In this document: positions 7,752 through 14,085 of the stretch, piece by piece | Position numbering within the stretch: the stretch's first letter is position 1 | How the letters are laid out: every line of letters starts with the position of its first letter | Assembly (NCBI GenBank): GCA_029933275.1 | Contig: JAOZOM010000013.1 | Coordinates: 1-16,712, forward strand | Direction of reading: 5' to 3' | Source of the DNA: Anaerolineales bacterium | GTDB lineage: Bacteria > Chloroflexota > Anaerolineae > Anaerolineales > Villigracilaceae | DNA length: 16,712 bases | The notes under the pieces: model-generated | What the model was told of the DNA's origin: nothing | The model's input: only the letters and a program-made list of their open reading frames with translations | Database searches by the model: none | Translations under genes and position numbers: made by a program

Positions 7752-8642
7752 TTAAGTCTGTCTTTTTACCATTCCCCCGCTAGCGCGATGCCCTTGCCCG
7801 ATGACGATAAAAGCATCCGCATCAATCTCCAAGACGAGATGCTTGAGCGTGTTTGCATCAGAACGGATTACCGTACAAAAAAGAACGGTATGTTCTGCCT
7901 TTGTAAACATGCCCTGTGCAGACCAAGCAGTCACACCAACACCCAGACGCATGAGTAATACTTGCGAGATTTCTTCTGGCGAATTGGTCACGATGAAAAT
8001 GGTACGAATTACGCTAGGACCCTCTAAAACATAATCAGTTGCCAACCCGAAGATAAATAACGCTAAAAAGGAGTAAAGTGCTTTTTCCCAACCGAAAACT
8101 TGACCGAAAATCAGCAAAATCGCCCCATCGGTGATGATATAGGCTTGGCTGATGGGTAATCCCGTTTTAAGTTGCAGGACGCGGGTTACGATGGCTAAGC
8201 CCGCGGTGGTGCTACGCCCGCGAAAAATGAGGCCGGTGCCGATTCCGCCCAAAATACCGCCGTAAAGGGCATTGAGCAATAAATCATCAGTGATACCTGT
8301 AGGCAGGATATGTGCGAAGAAATCTACGCCCAAATTGTAGATAAGAACGGTATAGAGAGTTCGCACGAGGAAGTTAAAGCGTCCCAAATAGATGAATCCA
8401 ACCACCAAAAGCGGGATATTTAAGATGAGCATCAGCAAGCCGACCGGAAATTCCGTAAAATGGTTGATGATAATCGCGGAAGCTGTCACGCCACCGCCGG
8501 GGGAGATTTTTGCGGGGAGAAAGAAAATATCGATGCTTAAAATCATCAATATCGCACCGAGAGTGATGATGAGATATTCTTTGAGAATCTTTTTCCAATC
8601 GACGGTGGAGAGAAAGGTCTTGGTTTTCATTTTTGCGTTCAT
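7752..8642 (-). CDS. YitT family membrane protein (DUF161 plus DUF2179)
   Basis: Integral membrane protein of unknown function, 296 residues, normal for the family. After a basic N-terminus (MNAKMKTKTFLSTVDWKKILKEY) come about five to six hydrophobic segments between residues 18 and 215. These include the typical IDIFFLPAKISPGGGVTASAI loop after the first helix and GLIFRGRSTTAGLAIVTRVLQ later. The C-terminal soluble DUF2179 domain (about 222-288) ends in the family-typical EIDADAFIVIGQGHRASGG. ATG at 8642 or the internal ATG at 8630 are both possible, and neither has a clear ribosome site. A possible promoter lies only 12 bases upstream of the first, so a very short or absent leader is likely. 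It lies 73 bp behind the tandem UspA gene on the same strand. Confidence 0.88.
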   Translation of the reverse strand: MNAKMKTKTFLSTVDWKKILKEYLIITLGAILMILSIDIFFLPAKISPGGGVTASAIIINHFTEFPVGLLMLILNIPLLVVGFIYLGRFNFLVRTLYTVLIYNLGVDFFAHILPTGITDDLLLNALYGGILGGIGTGLIFRGRSTTAGLAIVTRVLQLKTGLPISQAYIITDGAILLIFGQVFGWEKALYSFLALFIFGLATDYVLEGPSVIRTIFIVTNSPEEISQVLLMRLGVGVTAWSAQGMFTKAEHTVLFCTVIRSDANTLKHLVLEIDADAFIVIGQGHRASGGMVKRQT

Positions 8643-8654
8643 GGTGTATTGTGT

Positions 8655-8683
8655 ATTATGTATTTCATAATAATTTTTTACAA
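8655..8683 (-). promoter_or_regulatory. Possible promoter of the YitT gene
   Basis: On the minus strand TTGTAA (8683-8678) and CATAAT (8660-8655) are separated by 17 bases. The predicted transcription start is about five bases before the ATG at 8642, which fits the lack of a ribosome site. The region also holds the AT-rich GAAATACATAATACACAATA repeat-like sequence, so the hexamers may be coincidental. Confidence 0.3.
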
Positions 8684-8715
8684 GGATGCTGAATTTCTCA
8701 GAGAAAAACGAGAAG

Positions 8716-9552
8716 CTAAGCAGAGTGGACAGGAATGGCTCGCGCCGTCAGAACGGGACAGTTAACCGCCTCTGCAATTTCTGCGGTCACGTTCGGGGCA
8801 TATAAACGACGCAAACTATCGGGGTTGCTAAACGATGATCCCATGCAAATTAAATCATATCGCTGTACGTCCAACTCTTCTAAAATTTGCTGAACAACAT
8901 TCCCTTGCCGCACAATAATATTGGATTTTATCCCCTGCTCTTTGGCATGTTTTTTGGCGTTTTTCAACGTAAGTGCGGATTTTTCTGTGAGTGGAATTTC
9001 TTGTTTTTGATTAATCTCTTGAGCCGGTAAATATTCTGATTCCACAGGTGGAATCACATGCAAAAATTGTACTTCTGCGCCAGTTCGTTTCCCAATTTCC
9101 AAACCAATTTCTTCTGCTCTTCCCATATAATCTAATCCGCCAAAGCAAATTAAAAGTTTTTTAATTGGCAAGCGCGCTTCACGCGTATAAAAAATCGGAC
9201 TGGGGACATTTTCTAGTATCTTCCGAAAAGAACGTCCCATCAGCCAATGCCGAAAATGTGAACGCCCCAGAGAGCCAACAAAAAGATATGTGTCTTCATC
9301 CCAACCTATCTCTGATAAAACTTCCTCTGTATCACCATTCACAAGTTGTAGGTCGTAATCAAGTTTCTTTTCTCGAAATAAAGTGACTGCTCGACTAAAT
9401 ATCTCCTCAACTGGATGTTCTTCATCCATTTCTTCAACAACGCCTAGAAGCGTGAGAGGCAATTTCATCGTTTTTGCCATTCCTACCGCGTATTCTACCG
9501 TAGCCCAGCTCTCTGTACATCCATTTGTTACTAAAAGTATTTTGTCTGTCAT
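8716..9552 (-). CDS. Tandem UspA-domain protein
   Basis: Universal stress protein with two UspA domains in one chain, 278 residues, cytoplasmic. Domain 1 (about 1-137) starts MTDKILLVTNGCTESWATVEYA and holds VGSLGRSHFRHWLMGRSF. This matches the spacing G-x2-G-x9-G of ATP-binding UspA proteins, but R replaces the following Ser/Thr. Domain 2 (about 140-278) starts LPIKKLLICFGGLDY and ends YDLICMGSSFSNPDSLRRLY with a degenerate loop. Start ATG 9552 is chosen because AGGAG (9564-9560) lies 7 bases upstream. An upstream ATG at 9570 would place that site inside the coding region. It is 70 bp behind the TauE/SafE gene and probably in the same transcript. Confidence 0.88.
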   Translation of the reverse strand: MTDKILLVTNGCTESWATVEYAVGMAKTMKLPLTLLGVVEEMDEEHPVEEIFSRAVTLFREKKLDYDLQLVNGDTEEVLSEIGWDEDTYLFVGSLGRSHFRHWLMGRSFRKILENVPSPIFYTREARLPIKKLLICFGGLDYMGRAEEIGLEIGKRTGAEVQFLHVIPPVESEYLPAQEINQKQEIPLTEKSALTLKNAKKHAKEQGIKSNIIVRQGNVVQQILEELDVQRYDLICMGSSFSNPDSLRRLYAPNVTAEIAEAVNCPVLTARAIPVHSA

Positions 9553-9559
9553 ACATAAA

Positions 9560-9564
9560 CTCCT
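9560..9564 (-). promoter_or_regulatory. Ribosome binding site fixing the UspA start
   Basis: AGGAG on the minus strand, 7 bases before ATG 9552. It decides against the in-frame ATG at 9570. Confidence 0.75.
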
Positions 9565-9622
9565 GATCATAAATCTTTACTTTTTCCAAAAGAGAATTTT
9601 CATAAAAAACACCTGCCATATC

Positions 9623-10402
9623 TTAATTCCCCCCACCAAGCAATAATTGCAACCCTGCACCCAAAACCAACAAACCAAGAATCCCACGCACCACAAGCAT
9701 ATTAAGGCGATACACAGTTCGCGCACCAAACCAAACGCCGGGCAAAGAGCCTATTAGTAGCAAGCCAACCGAACTCCAGTCCGTTTGCCCCGCGAAGATA
9801 TAGCTAAATGCGCTGATAATCGCGAGTAATCCGCCGTGCATCACATCCAATCCAACCATATAGTTCAGTGGCATGGAGAAAAGAAGAAGGAGCAACGCCA
9901 TGATGACCGTGCCTCCGCCGATGGAGGTCATCCCAACCAGTAAACCGCCGATCGCGCCAATACCAATCAACGCCAATGCGGAGGGGTAACGCACTTCGGA
10001 TTCTTTCTTGGGTCCTAAAAAGCGAAAAGTGCGGGCAATAATGATAGTGCTTACAATAATTAGCGTCCAGCCCAGTAAATTAGGGAGAAATTCATCAATG
10101 AGCTGGCGATTATCGGTCTGGCTCAGAATAAATTGCGACCCCAAGATGGATGCCGGGAGGCTCCCGCTTGCCATCCACAGGACTGGTTTGATGGAAATCT
10201 TACTCTCTTTATGATGCTGAAATCCCCCAACAATTTTTGTGATTGCCGCAAAAGCTAAATCTGTCCCCACAGCTAAAATAGGATCGAATTTCATCACGAC
10301 TAGCAAAAAAGGTGTTGTCAACGCGCCGCCGCCCATGCCGGTGAGACCGATTAAAAATCCAATTATTAATCCTGCGCCAATCAAAAGGAGAGTATCAGCC
10401 AT
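9623..10402 (-). CDS. TauE/SafE family (DUF81) sulfite/organosulfur exporter-like membrane protein
   Basis: Predicted membrane transporter of the TauE/SafE family, 259 residues, the usual length. Members are linked to export of sulfite, sulfoacetate or similar anions, but the substrate here is unknown. The family's internal duplication is visible: GLIIGFLIGLTGMGGGALTTP in the first helix hairpin and GAIGGLLVGMTSIGGGTVIM in the second half. About seven to eight hydrophobic segments cover nearly the whole chain, ending in VLGAGLQLLLGGGN. Start ATG 10402 is preceded by AAGGAG (10419-10414), which lies inside the 3' end of elp3. With only 2 bp between the elp3 stop and this start, the two are almost certainly co-transcribed and translationally coupled. 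Confidence 0.9.
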   Translation of the reverse strand: MADTLLLIGAGLIIGFLIGLTGMGGGALTTPFLLVVMKFDPILAVGTDLAFAAITKIVGGFQHHKESKISIKPVLWMASGSLPASILGSQFILSQTDNRQLIDEFLPNLLGWTLIIVSTIIIARTFRFLGPKKESEVRYPSALALIGIGAIGGLLVGMTSIGGGTVIMALLLLLFSMPLNYMVGLDVMHGGLLAIISAFSYIFAGQTDWSSVGLLLIGSLPGVWFGARTVYRLNMLVVRGILGLLVLGAGLQLLLGGGN

Positions 10403-10404
10403 TT

Positions 10405-12162
10405 TTAGCCAATCTCCTTGATTAGATAGAGTTCCCCGCGTTCAAAACCGCGATTTAGATAATACCCTCGCGTCCCCACCGCGGCGATAACTGCCATTCG
10501 ACCGAAACCGTGCGCGTTTGCTACTTGTTCGGCGTACTCCAGCAGACGCGTGCCGAGACCCGCGTGCTGCGCCGATCCGCTCTTCTCCGCGCCTACTTCT
10601 AAAGATTGCCCATAAACATGCACCTCTCGAATAATCGCCGCGCCATCAAGGTCTGCCATTCCGGTTTTGGGTGCATTTTTTTGTGGAATCGACAAACGCA
10701 AAAATCCTGCTACTTGGTCTTCGGGGGTGATGAAGGAGATGAAATGTTCTTCGGAGTCGCCGCCCTCTAACTCCCCCCTCAGGGGGGAGAACTTGTTTGC
10801 TCCCTGTACTAGAGAATTTGTCCCTTCCCCTTGAGGGGGAAGATTAGGATGGGGGCTGGTCTCATACACCAAATCATCCAATTTCAACTTTTCTATCTCA
10901 ATTTTCTTCCCGCGTACTTCTCTACAACGCAAACATTCGCATTTTGTGCCACTATTTGCCATCTCTCTATGCACATCTTGGCGCAAACTCGTGCGCTTAT
11001 TCCCCTCGACCACGTTCGGTGAGGGGATATCGCGAATGATGCGGTTAATGCGGCAATAACGCGGTGTACTCGGTTTGATTTCTACAAGAAGGTGAATTAA
11101 TTCTTCAGTGGTATAGGGCGTATATTCACCGCGTTTCCAGATTTCGTGCAATTCAGTATTCTCTAATAGTTGGGTGGGGTAGATTTTGATTTCATCGGGT
11201 GCGATTCCATCCCATAAGTGAAAAAAATCTTCGCGGTCAGAATCTAAAGTCGCACCGAGCAGATTGGGCATCCAATGTAGTACAATTTTAAATCCCCCCG
11301 CGCGGAGTAGCCCCATCGCTTTCCGCAAATCGTCTACGCTATGCCCGCGTTTATTTAGAGCCAAAATTTCATCATTGAGACTTTGCGCGCCCATCTGAAC
11401 TTTGGTCACGCCCAAATAACGGAACCAAGCCAACTCGTCGCGCGTGATCTCGTCCGGTCTGGTTTCGACGACCAAGCCCACGTTCCGATGTTGTGCGGTT
11501 TCGTTAATTTTATGTGCATCTTCCAATTCCCCTTTTTCCACCACAGAGTTCACAGAGTCTTTTTGGTTTTCCCTTTGTGTTTCTTCGTGTACTTTGTGGT
11601 TAAAATTTTTAAGATTTAATGCATCAAAACAGCGCACAATAAACCATTCCTGATAATCTCGCCGATACGCGCTCCACGTCCCGCCCAAAATTAGCAACTC
11701 AATTTTATCAGTCGGATGCCCAACCGCTTCGAGAGCCTCTAAACGAGAAAAAACTTGGTCAAAAGGATCAAATTTATGATGCAGACCACGCATTGCGCCC
11801 GGCTCATCTGGTAAATAGGATTTTGGCATTCGTACATCATCAGGGCAGAAAATGCACTGACCGGGGCAGGGATAGGGCTTCGTCAGAACCGTCACAGTTG
11901 TCACGCCCGAAAGTGTTCGTACCGGTTTCATGCGGATTTTCGTCAAAATCTCGTTACTTGGCTCCATCTCGCCGCTCGCTACCATCGCATTATATGCCGC
12001 CACCAAAACATTTTTACCGATATAGCCCGTGGCAGTAGGATGATGTTTGATCGCGTTCAGCGTCTTTTCTCCCGCGCGAATTTCAGCCAACGCCAAGCGC
12101 GCCAGCCGCATTTTTTCTGGGGTGATTTTGCGAGATTTGAGCCAAACTTCTTTTTCTGGCAT
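10405..12162 (-). CDS. elp3: Elp3-like radical SAM tRNA-modifying enzyme with GNAT domain, carrying two in-frame insertions
   Basis: Catalytic elongator-type protein: a radical SAM domain plus an acetyl-CoA-using GNAT domain, which in characterised Elp3 attaches a carboxymethyl-type group to U34 of tRNA. At 585 residues it is longer than compact bacterial members. C99, C103 and C106 in YPCPGQCIFCP are the iron-sulfur ligands. LLILGGTWSAY (157-166) and NVGLVVETRPDEIT (227-240) are family blocks. KCECLRCREV resembles the zinc-binding segment. The GNAT domain occupies about 474-585, with IREVHVYG and QHAGLGTRLLEYAEQ as acetyl-CoA loop. Two stretches do not look like Elp3: residues about 186-212 and 436-468, both derived from repeat-like palindromic DNA and both leaving the frame open. 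ATG 12162 has AGGA (12172-12169) at good spacing. It heads a minus-strand unit with tauE and lies divergent from a methyltransferase gene. Confidence 0.92.
   Translation of the reverse strand: MPEKEVWLKSRKITPEKMRLARLALAEIRAGEKTLNAIKHHPTATGYIGKNVLVAAYNAMVASGEMEPSNEILTKIRMKPVRTLSGVTTVTVLTKPYPCPGQCIFCPDDVRMPKSYLPDEPGAMRGLHHKFDPFDQVFSRLEALEAVGHPTDKIELLILGGTWSAYRRDYQEWFIVRCFDALNLKNFNHKVHEETQRENQKDSVNSVVEKGELEDAHKINETAQHRNVGLVVETRPDEITRDELAWFRYLGVTKVQMGAQSLNDEILALNKRGHSVDDLRKAMGLLRAGGFKIVLHWMPNLLGATLDSDREDFFHLWDGIAPDEIKIYPTQLLENTELHEIWKRGEYTPYTTEELIHLLVEIKPSTPRYCRINRIIRDIPSPNVVEGNKRTSLRQDVHREMANSGTKCECLRCREVRGKKIEIEKLKLDDLVYETSPHPNLPPQGEGTNSLVQGANKFSPLRGELEGGDSEEHFISFITPEDQVAGFLRLSIPQKNAPKTGMADLDGAAIIREVHVYGQSLEVGAEKSGSAQHAGLGTRLLEYAEQVANAHGFGRMAVIAAVGTRGYYLNRGFERGELYLIKEIG
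10758..10860. repeat. Palindrome-bearing insertion inside elp3 (between radical SAM and GNAT domains)
   Basis: Two C/G-run hairpins lie inside the gene: CTCCCCCCT C AGGGGGGAG (10771-10789, perfect arms) and CTTCCCC...GGGGAAG (10824-10842). On the coding strand the element reads SPHPNLPPQGEG, then a spacer, then SPLRGELEGGD. This is translation of the type expected from dispersed C-rich palindromes rather than a protein family. It is 34 codons, in frame, with no stop. Confidence 0.75.
11530..11602. repeat. Inverted-repeat insertion inside elp3 (within radical SAM domain)
   Basis: ACCACAGAG (11540-11548) and CTTTGTGGT (11592-11600) are outer arms with one G-T wobble. Between them are further related words (TTCACAGAG, CTTTGTGTTTCTTCGTGTA). 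On the coding strand the stretch reads NHKVHEETQRENQKDSV then NSVVEKG (about residues 188-211). It is in frame and interrupts two conserved Elp3 blocks. A relative of the ACAAAGTACACGAAGAAAC word is seen at 16653-16690. Confidence 0.7.
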
Positions 12163-12178
12163 CGATTTTCCTGAGAAG

Positions 12179-12187
12179 TTATAATAA
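12179..12187. promoter_or_regulatory. Shared symmetric -10 box between elp3 and the methyltransferase gene
   Basis: TTATAATAA contains TATAAT on the plus strand (12180-12185) and TATTAT on the minus strand (12186-12181). It lies in the 29 bp between the divergent starts. On the plus strand it predicts initiation at about the A of ATG 12192. On the minus strand it predicts a leader of about 12 bases that includes the elp3 ribosome site. No good -35 box is visible on either side. Confidence 0.45.
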
Positions 12188-12191
12188 AGTT

Positions 12192-12908
12192 ATGAAAAAA
12201 GAAATCATCGAAAAAATTATCGAAGTTAATCGCCAATTCTATCAGAAATTCGGCGAAGAATTCTCCGCCACACGTGGCAGAATCCAACCCGGTGTGCGTA
12301 AAATTTTAGGGAGAATTGGGCGGGATCGTACCATCCTCGACTTGGGATGCGGAAACGGAGAGTTCGCTCGTCAATTAGCAGGTGCCGGTCACGCCGCCCC
12401 CTATCTCGGCGTGGATTTTAGCTTGCCACTCCTCAAAGACGCGAGAGTAGTCCCTGAGCATTTTCCCGCTCGATTCCTAGCATTAGACATCACTTTGCCC
12501 CAATGGTCAGGTATCAGTGGGCAATATTCAGTGATTACTGCGTTCGCCGTGCTTCACCATATTCCTGGCGAAAAGACACGTTTGCAAATCTTGAAAAATC
12601 TTTATAAACATCTCGCACCGAATGGGGAATTCATCTTCTCCAATTGGCAATTTCTCAACTCAGAGCGTCTCCGCGAGAAACATCTCCTCAGCTGGGACTT
12701 GGTCAACATCCCCGAAACTAAAGTGGACAAGGGCGATTATCTCCTCGACTGGCGGCGTGGTGGATTTGGCATCCGTTACGCACATCAATATAGCGAGGCT
12801 GAATTAGCGCGTCTCGCTGAAATGAGCGGATTTAATATCGTAGATAGTTTTTATTCAGACGGGGCAACAGGAAATTTAGGTTTATATCAAATTTGGGAGA
12901 AAGAATAA
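12192..12908 (+). CDS. Class I SAM-dependent methyltransferase, Trm9/ALKBH8-like by N-terminal motif
   Basis: Predicted SAM-dependent methyltransferase, 238 residues. Motif I ILDLGCGNGEFARQL (D50 to G56 at its core) and the post-I acidic strand YLGVDFS are clear, followed by AFAVLHHIPGEKTRLQILKNL, typical of class I enzymes. Ahead of motif I, NRQFYQKFGEEFSATRGRIQPGV (13-35) resembles the segment with F-S-x-T-R-x-x-x-x-P of the Trm9 family, which methylates carboxymethyl-U34 in tRNA. The C-terminal RYAHQYSEAELARLAEMSGF is compatible. Its divergent neighbour encodes Elp3, which makes the precursor modification, supporting this reading. The specific tRNA assignment is inference; a generic methyltransferase is certain. 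ATG 12192 has no ribosome site, fitting a leaderless transcript from TATAAT at 12180. Confidence 0.85.
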   Translation: MKKEIIEKIIEVNRQFYQKFGEEFSATRGRIQPGVRKILGRIGRDRTILDLGCGNGEFARQLAGAGHAAPYLGVDFSLPLLKDARVVPEHFPARFLALDITLPQWSGISGQYSVITAFAVLHHIPGEKTRLQILKNLYKHLAPNGEFIFSNWQFLNSERLREKHLLSWDLVNIPETKVDKGDYLLDWRRGGFGIRYAHQYSEAELARLAEMSGFNIVDSFYSDGATGNLGLYQIWEKE

Positions 12909-12938
12909 TGCGTATTGCGCGAAAACATTAAAGATTTC

Positions 12939-13000
12939 TGGACACGGATTTTTTCTTTTTTGACAAAAAATTCCGTGAAATCTGTGTGAATCCGTGTCCA
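12939..13000. repeat. GGACACGGATT inverted repeat element between convergent genes
   Basis: TGGACACGGATT (12939-12950) and AATCCGTGTCCA (12989-13000) are perfect 12 bp arms. The interior contains further related words (TTCCGTGAAA, CTGTGTGAA) and T/A tracts that could form an inner stem. It lies in the 149 bp between the convergent methyltransferase and 334-residue protein genes, so it may assist termination, but no classical T-run terminator is visible. It looks like a dispersed repeat. Confidence 0.7.
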
Positions 13001-13057
13001 AGTTTTCACTTTATATATTCAACATTACACAATCAACACGAAATACACAATATGTTT

Positions 13058-14062
13058 TTAAACCTCCACCTGATTCACGTCCATAATATATTGCCACCAA
13101 TTATTATGGATGCCATTTTGCCGCCCAGCAACATGCGGGATGCGTTCTTGCCACCATTGATGGTGTAAACGAATATCACCATTCCCCCAATCATTAGCAT
13201 TCACTTGGCGCGCTGCGCCGCTCAAATCGGGGAAATTAAGCCAATTATCGCAATAGCTCGGCACAAATTTCAGATTGCCCCAATCGTAATCTCTTTCGCT
13301 ATTTGGCGCGTAGTGGACTATCCCCACCTCGGCTTGATCGGGATTCTTTTTATCATAACGCGTAAAACGCGCCCAAAGATTTGCATCGCCGCGTGTTTTA
13401 GCGAAAGTCTTTTCCATCGTCGATTCGATGCGATGGTCTAAAGCCTCTAGCATTTCGCCAACGCCGCGCTCGTAAGAAAATCCCATAATAATAAAACGCC
13501 GAGAGATATGGGATGTTTGCGTCAATGGAGCTGCGTTACACCAAAACGCGCCTTTTCCTGCCATTACAGATTCGTGTAAACCAGCATAGGGAAAAGCGAG
13601 AAGCCAAACTTCATCAATTTCATTATTTTCAATTCGTTCAGCGATGTTGAACTCTTCCAGAATGGCGTGATAATCGGCATCTTCGGGCTGATGCGGCGGG
13701 GTGACACCGTGTAGCGCATCCATGTAGAGCGAAGGCGAATAGCGGAATCCATCCACGAGGAGGGGGAACTCATCTACTTCGATACGTTCTACGATCTCGT
13801 AGCTCGCCATCCCATGACTGGTTTGGAGAATATCGCCAGAGAAGCCGACAACAAGGTCTTCGGGGCGTTGCCAGCCGGATTGGTCGGTCAGTTTTTCGCC
13901 GGTTGCCGCATCCATAGTGGGGTTGTAGATAATGAGGAGGACGCGGTTAACGGTACGTCGTGCGGGTTCGGGGATTGTCTCTTCAACGGGAGCAGGTTTC
14001 GGGTCTGCGGGCGAATCGGATAATCCAAATATTTTTTTGAGTAATCTGAGTAGAAAAGACAT
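13058..14062 (-). CDS. Protein of unknown function, 334 residues, partner of the upstream PP2C-like membrane protein
   Basis: I do not recognise this family. The chain begins MSFLLRLLKKIFGLSD, a short basic amphipathic segment that is not a clear signal peptide. A Pro/Glu-rich stretch follows (about 17-37). A compact, probably globular domain then begins RRTVNRVLLIIYNPTMD. Possibly informative blocks are LVVGFSGDILQTSHG, DEVWLLAFPYAGLHES, AGKGAFWCNAAPL, RRFIIMGFSYERGVGEMLEALDHRIES, and near the end WWQERIPHVAG and GIHNNWWQYIMDVN. The many Trp, His and acidic residues would suit an enzyme or a carbohydrate-binding protein, but no catalytic motif can be named. The start is supported by AGGAGG (14072-14067), four bases before the ATG. 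It lies 23 bp behind the large membrane-protein gene, so the two are probably one transcript. Confidence 0.85.
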   Translation of the reverse strand: MSFLLRLLKKIFGLSDSPADPKPAPVEETIPEPARRTVNRVLLIIYNPTMDAATGEKLTDQSGWQRPEDLVVGFSGDILQTSHGMASYEIVERIEVDEFPLLVDGFRYSPSLYMDALHGVTPPHQPEDADYHAILEEFNIAERIENNEIDEVWLLAFPYAGLHESVMAGKGAFWCNAAPLTQTSHISRRFIIMGFSYERGVGEMLEALDHRIESTMEKTFAKTRGDANLWARFTRYDKKNPDQAEVGIVHYAPNSERDYDWGNLKFVPSYCDNWLNFPDLSGAARQVNANDWGNGDIRLHHQWWQERIPHVAGRQNGIHNNWWQYIMDVNQVEV

Positions 14063-14085
14063 GAGTCCTCCTATCTATTTTGCGG

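Noticed and set aside
8693..8707. TTTCTC/GAGAAA palindrome between UspA and YitT genes as terminator
   Set aside because: AT-rich 6 bp arms with almost no loop and no T run on the minus strand.
10758..11602. Intein or split gene in elp3
   Set aside because: The insertions are only about 27 and 34 residues, lack splicing motifs, and the frame is continuous.
11383..11653. Plus-strand open frames opposite elp3 near the internal repeat
   Set aside because: Antisense shadows of conserved radical SAM coding sequence; no start signals.
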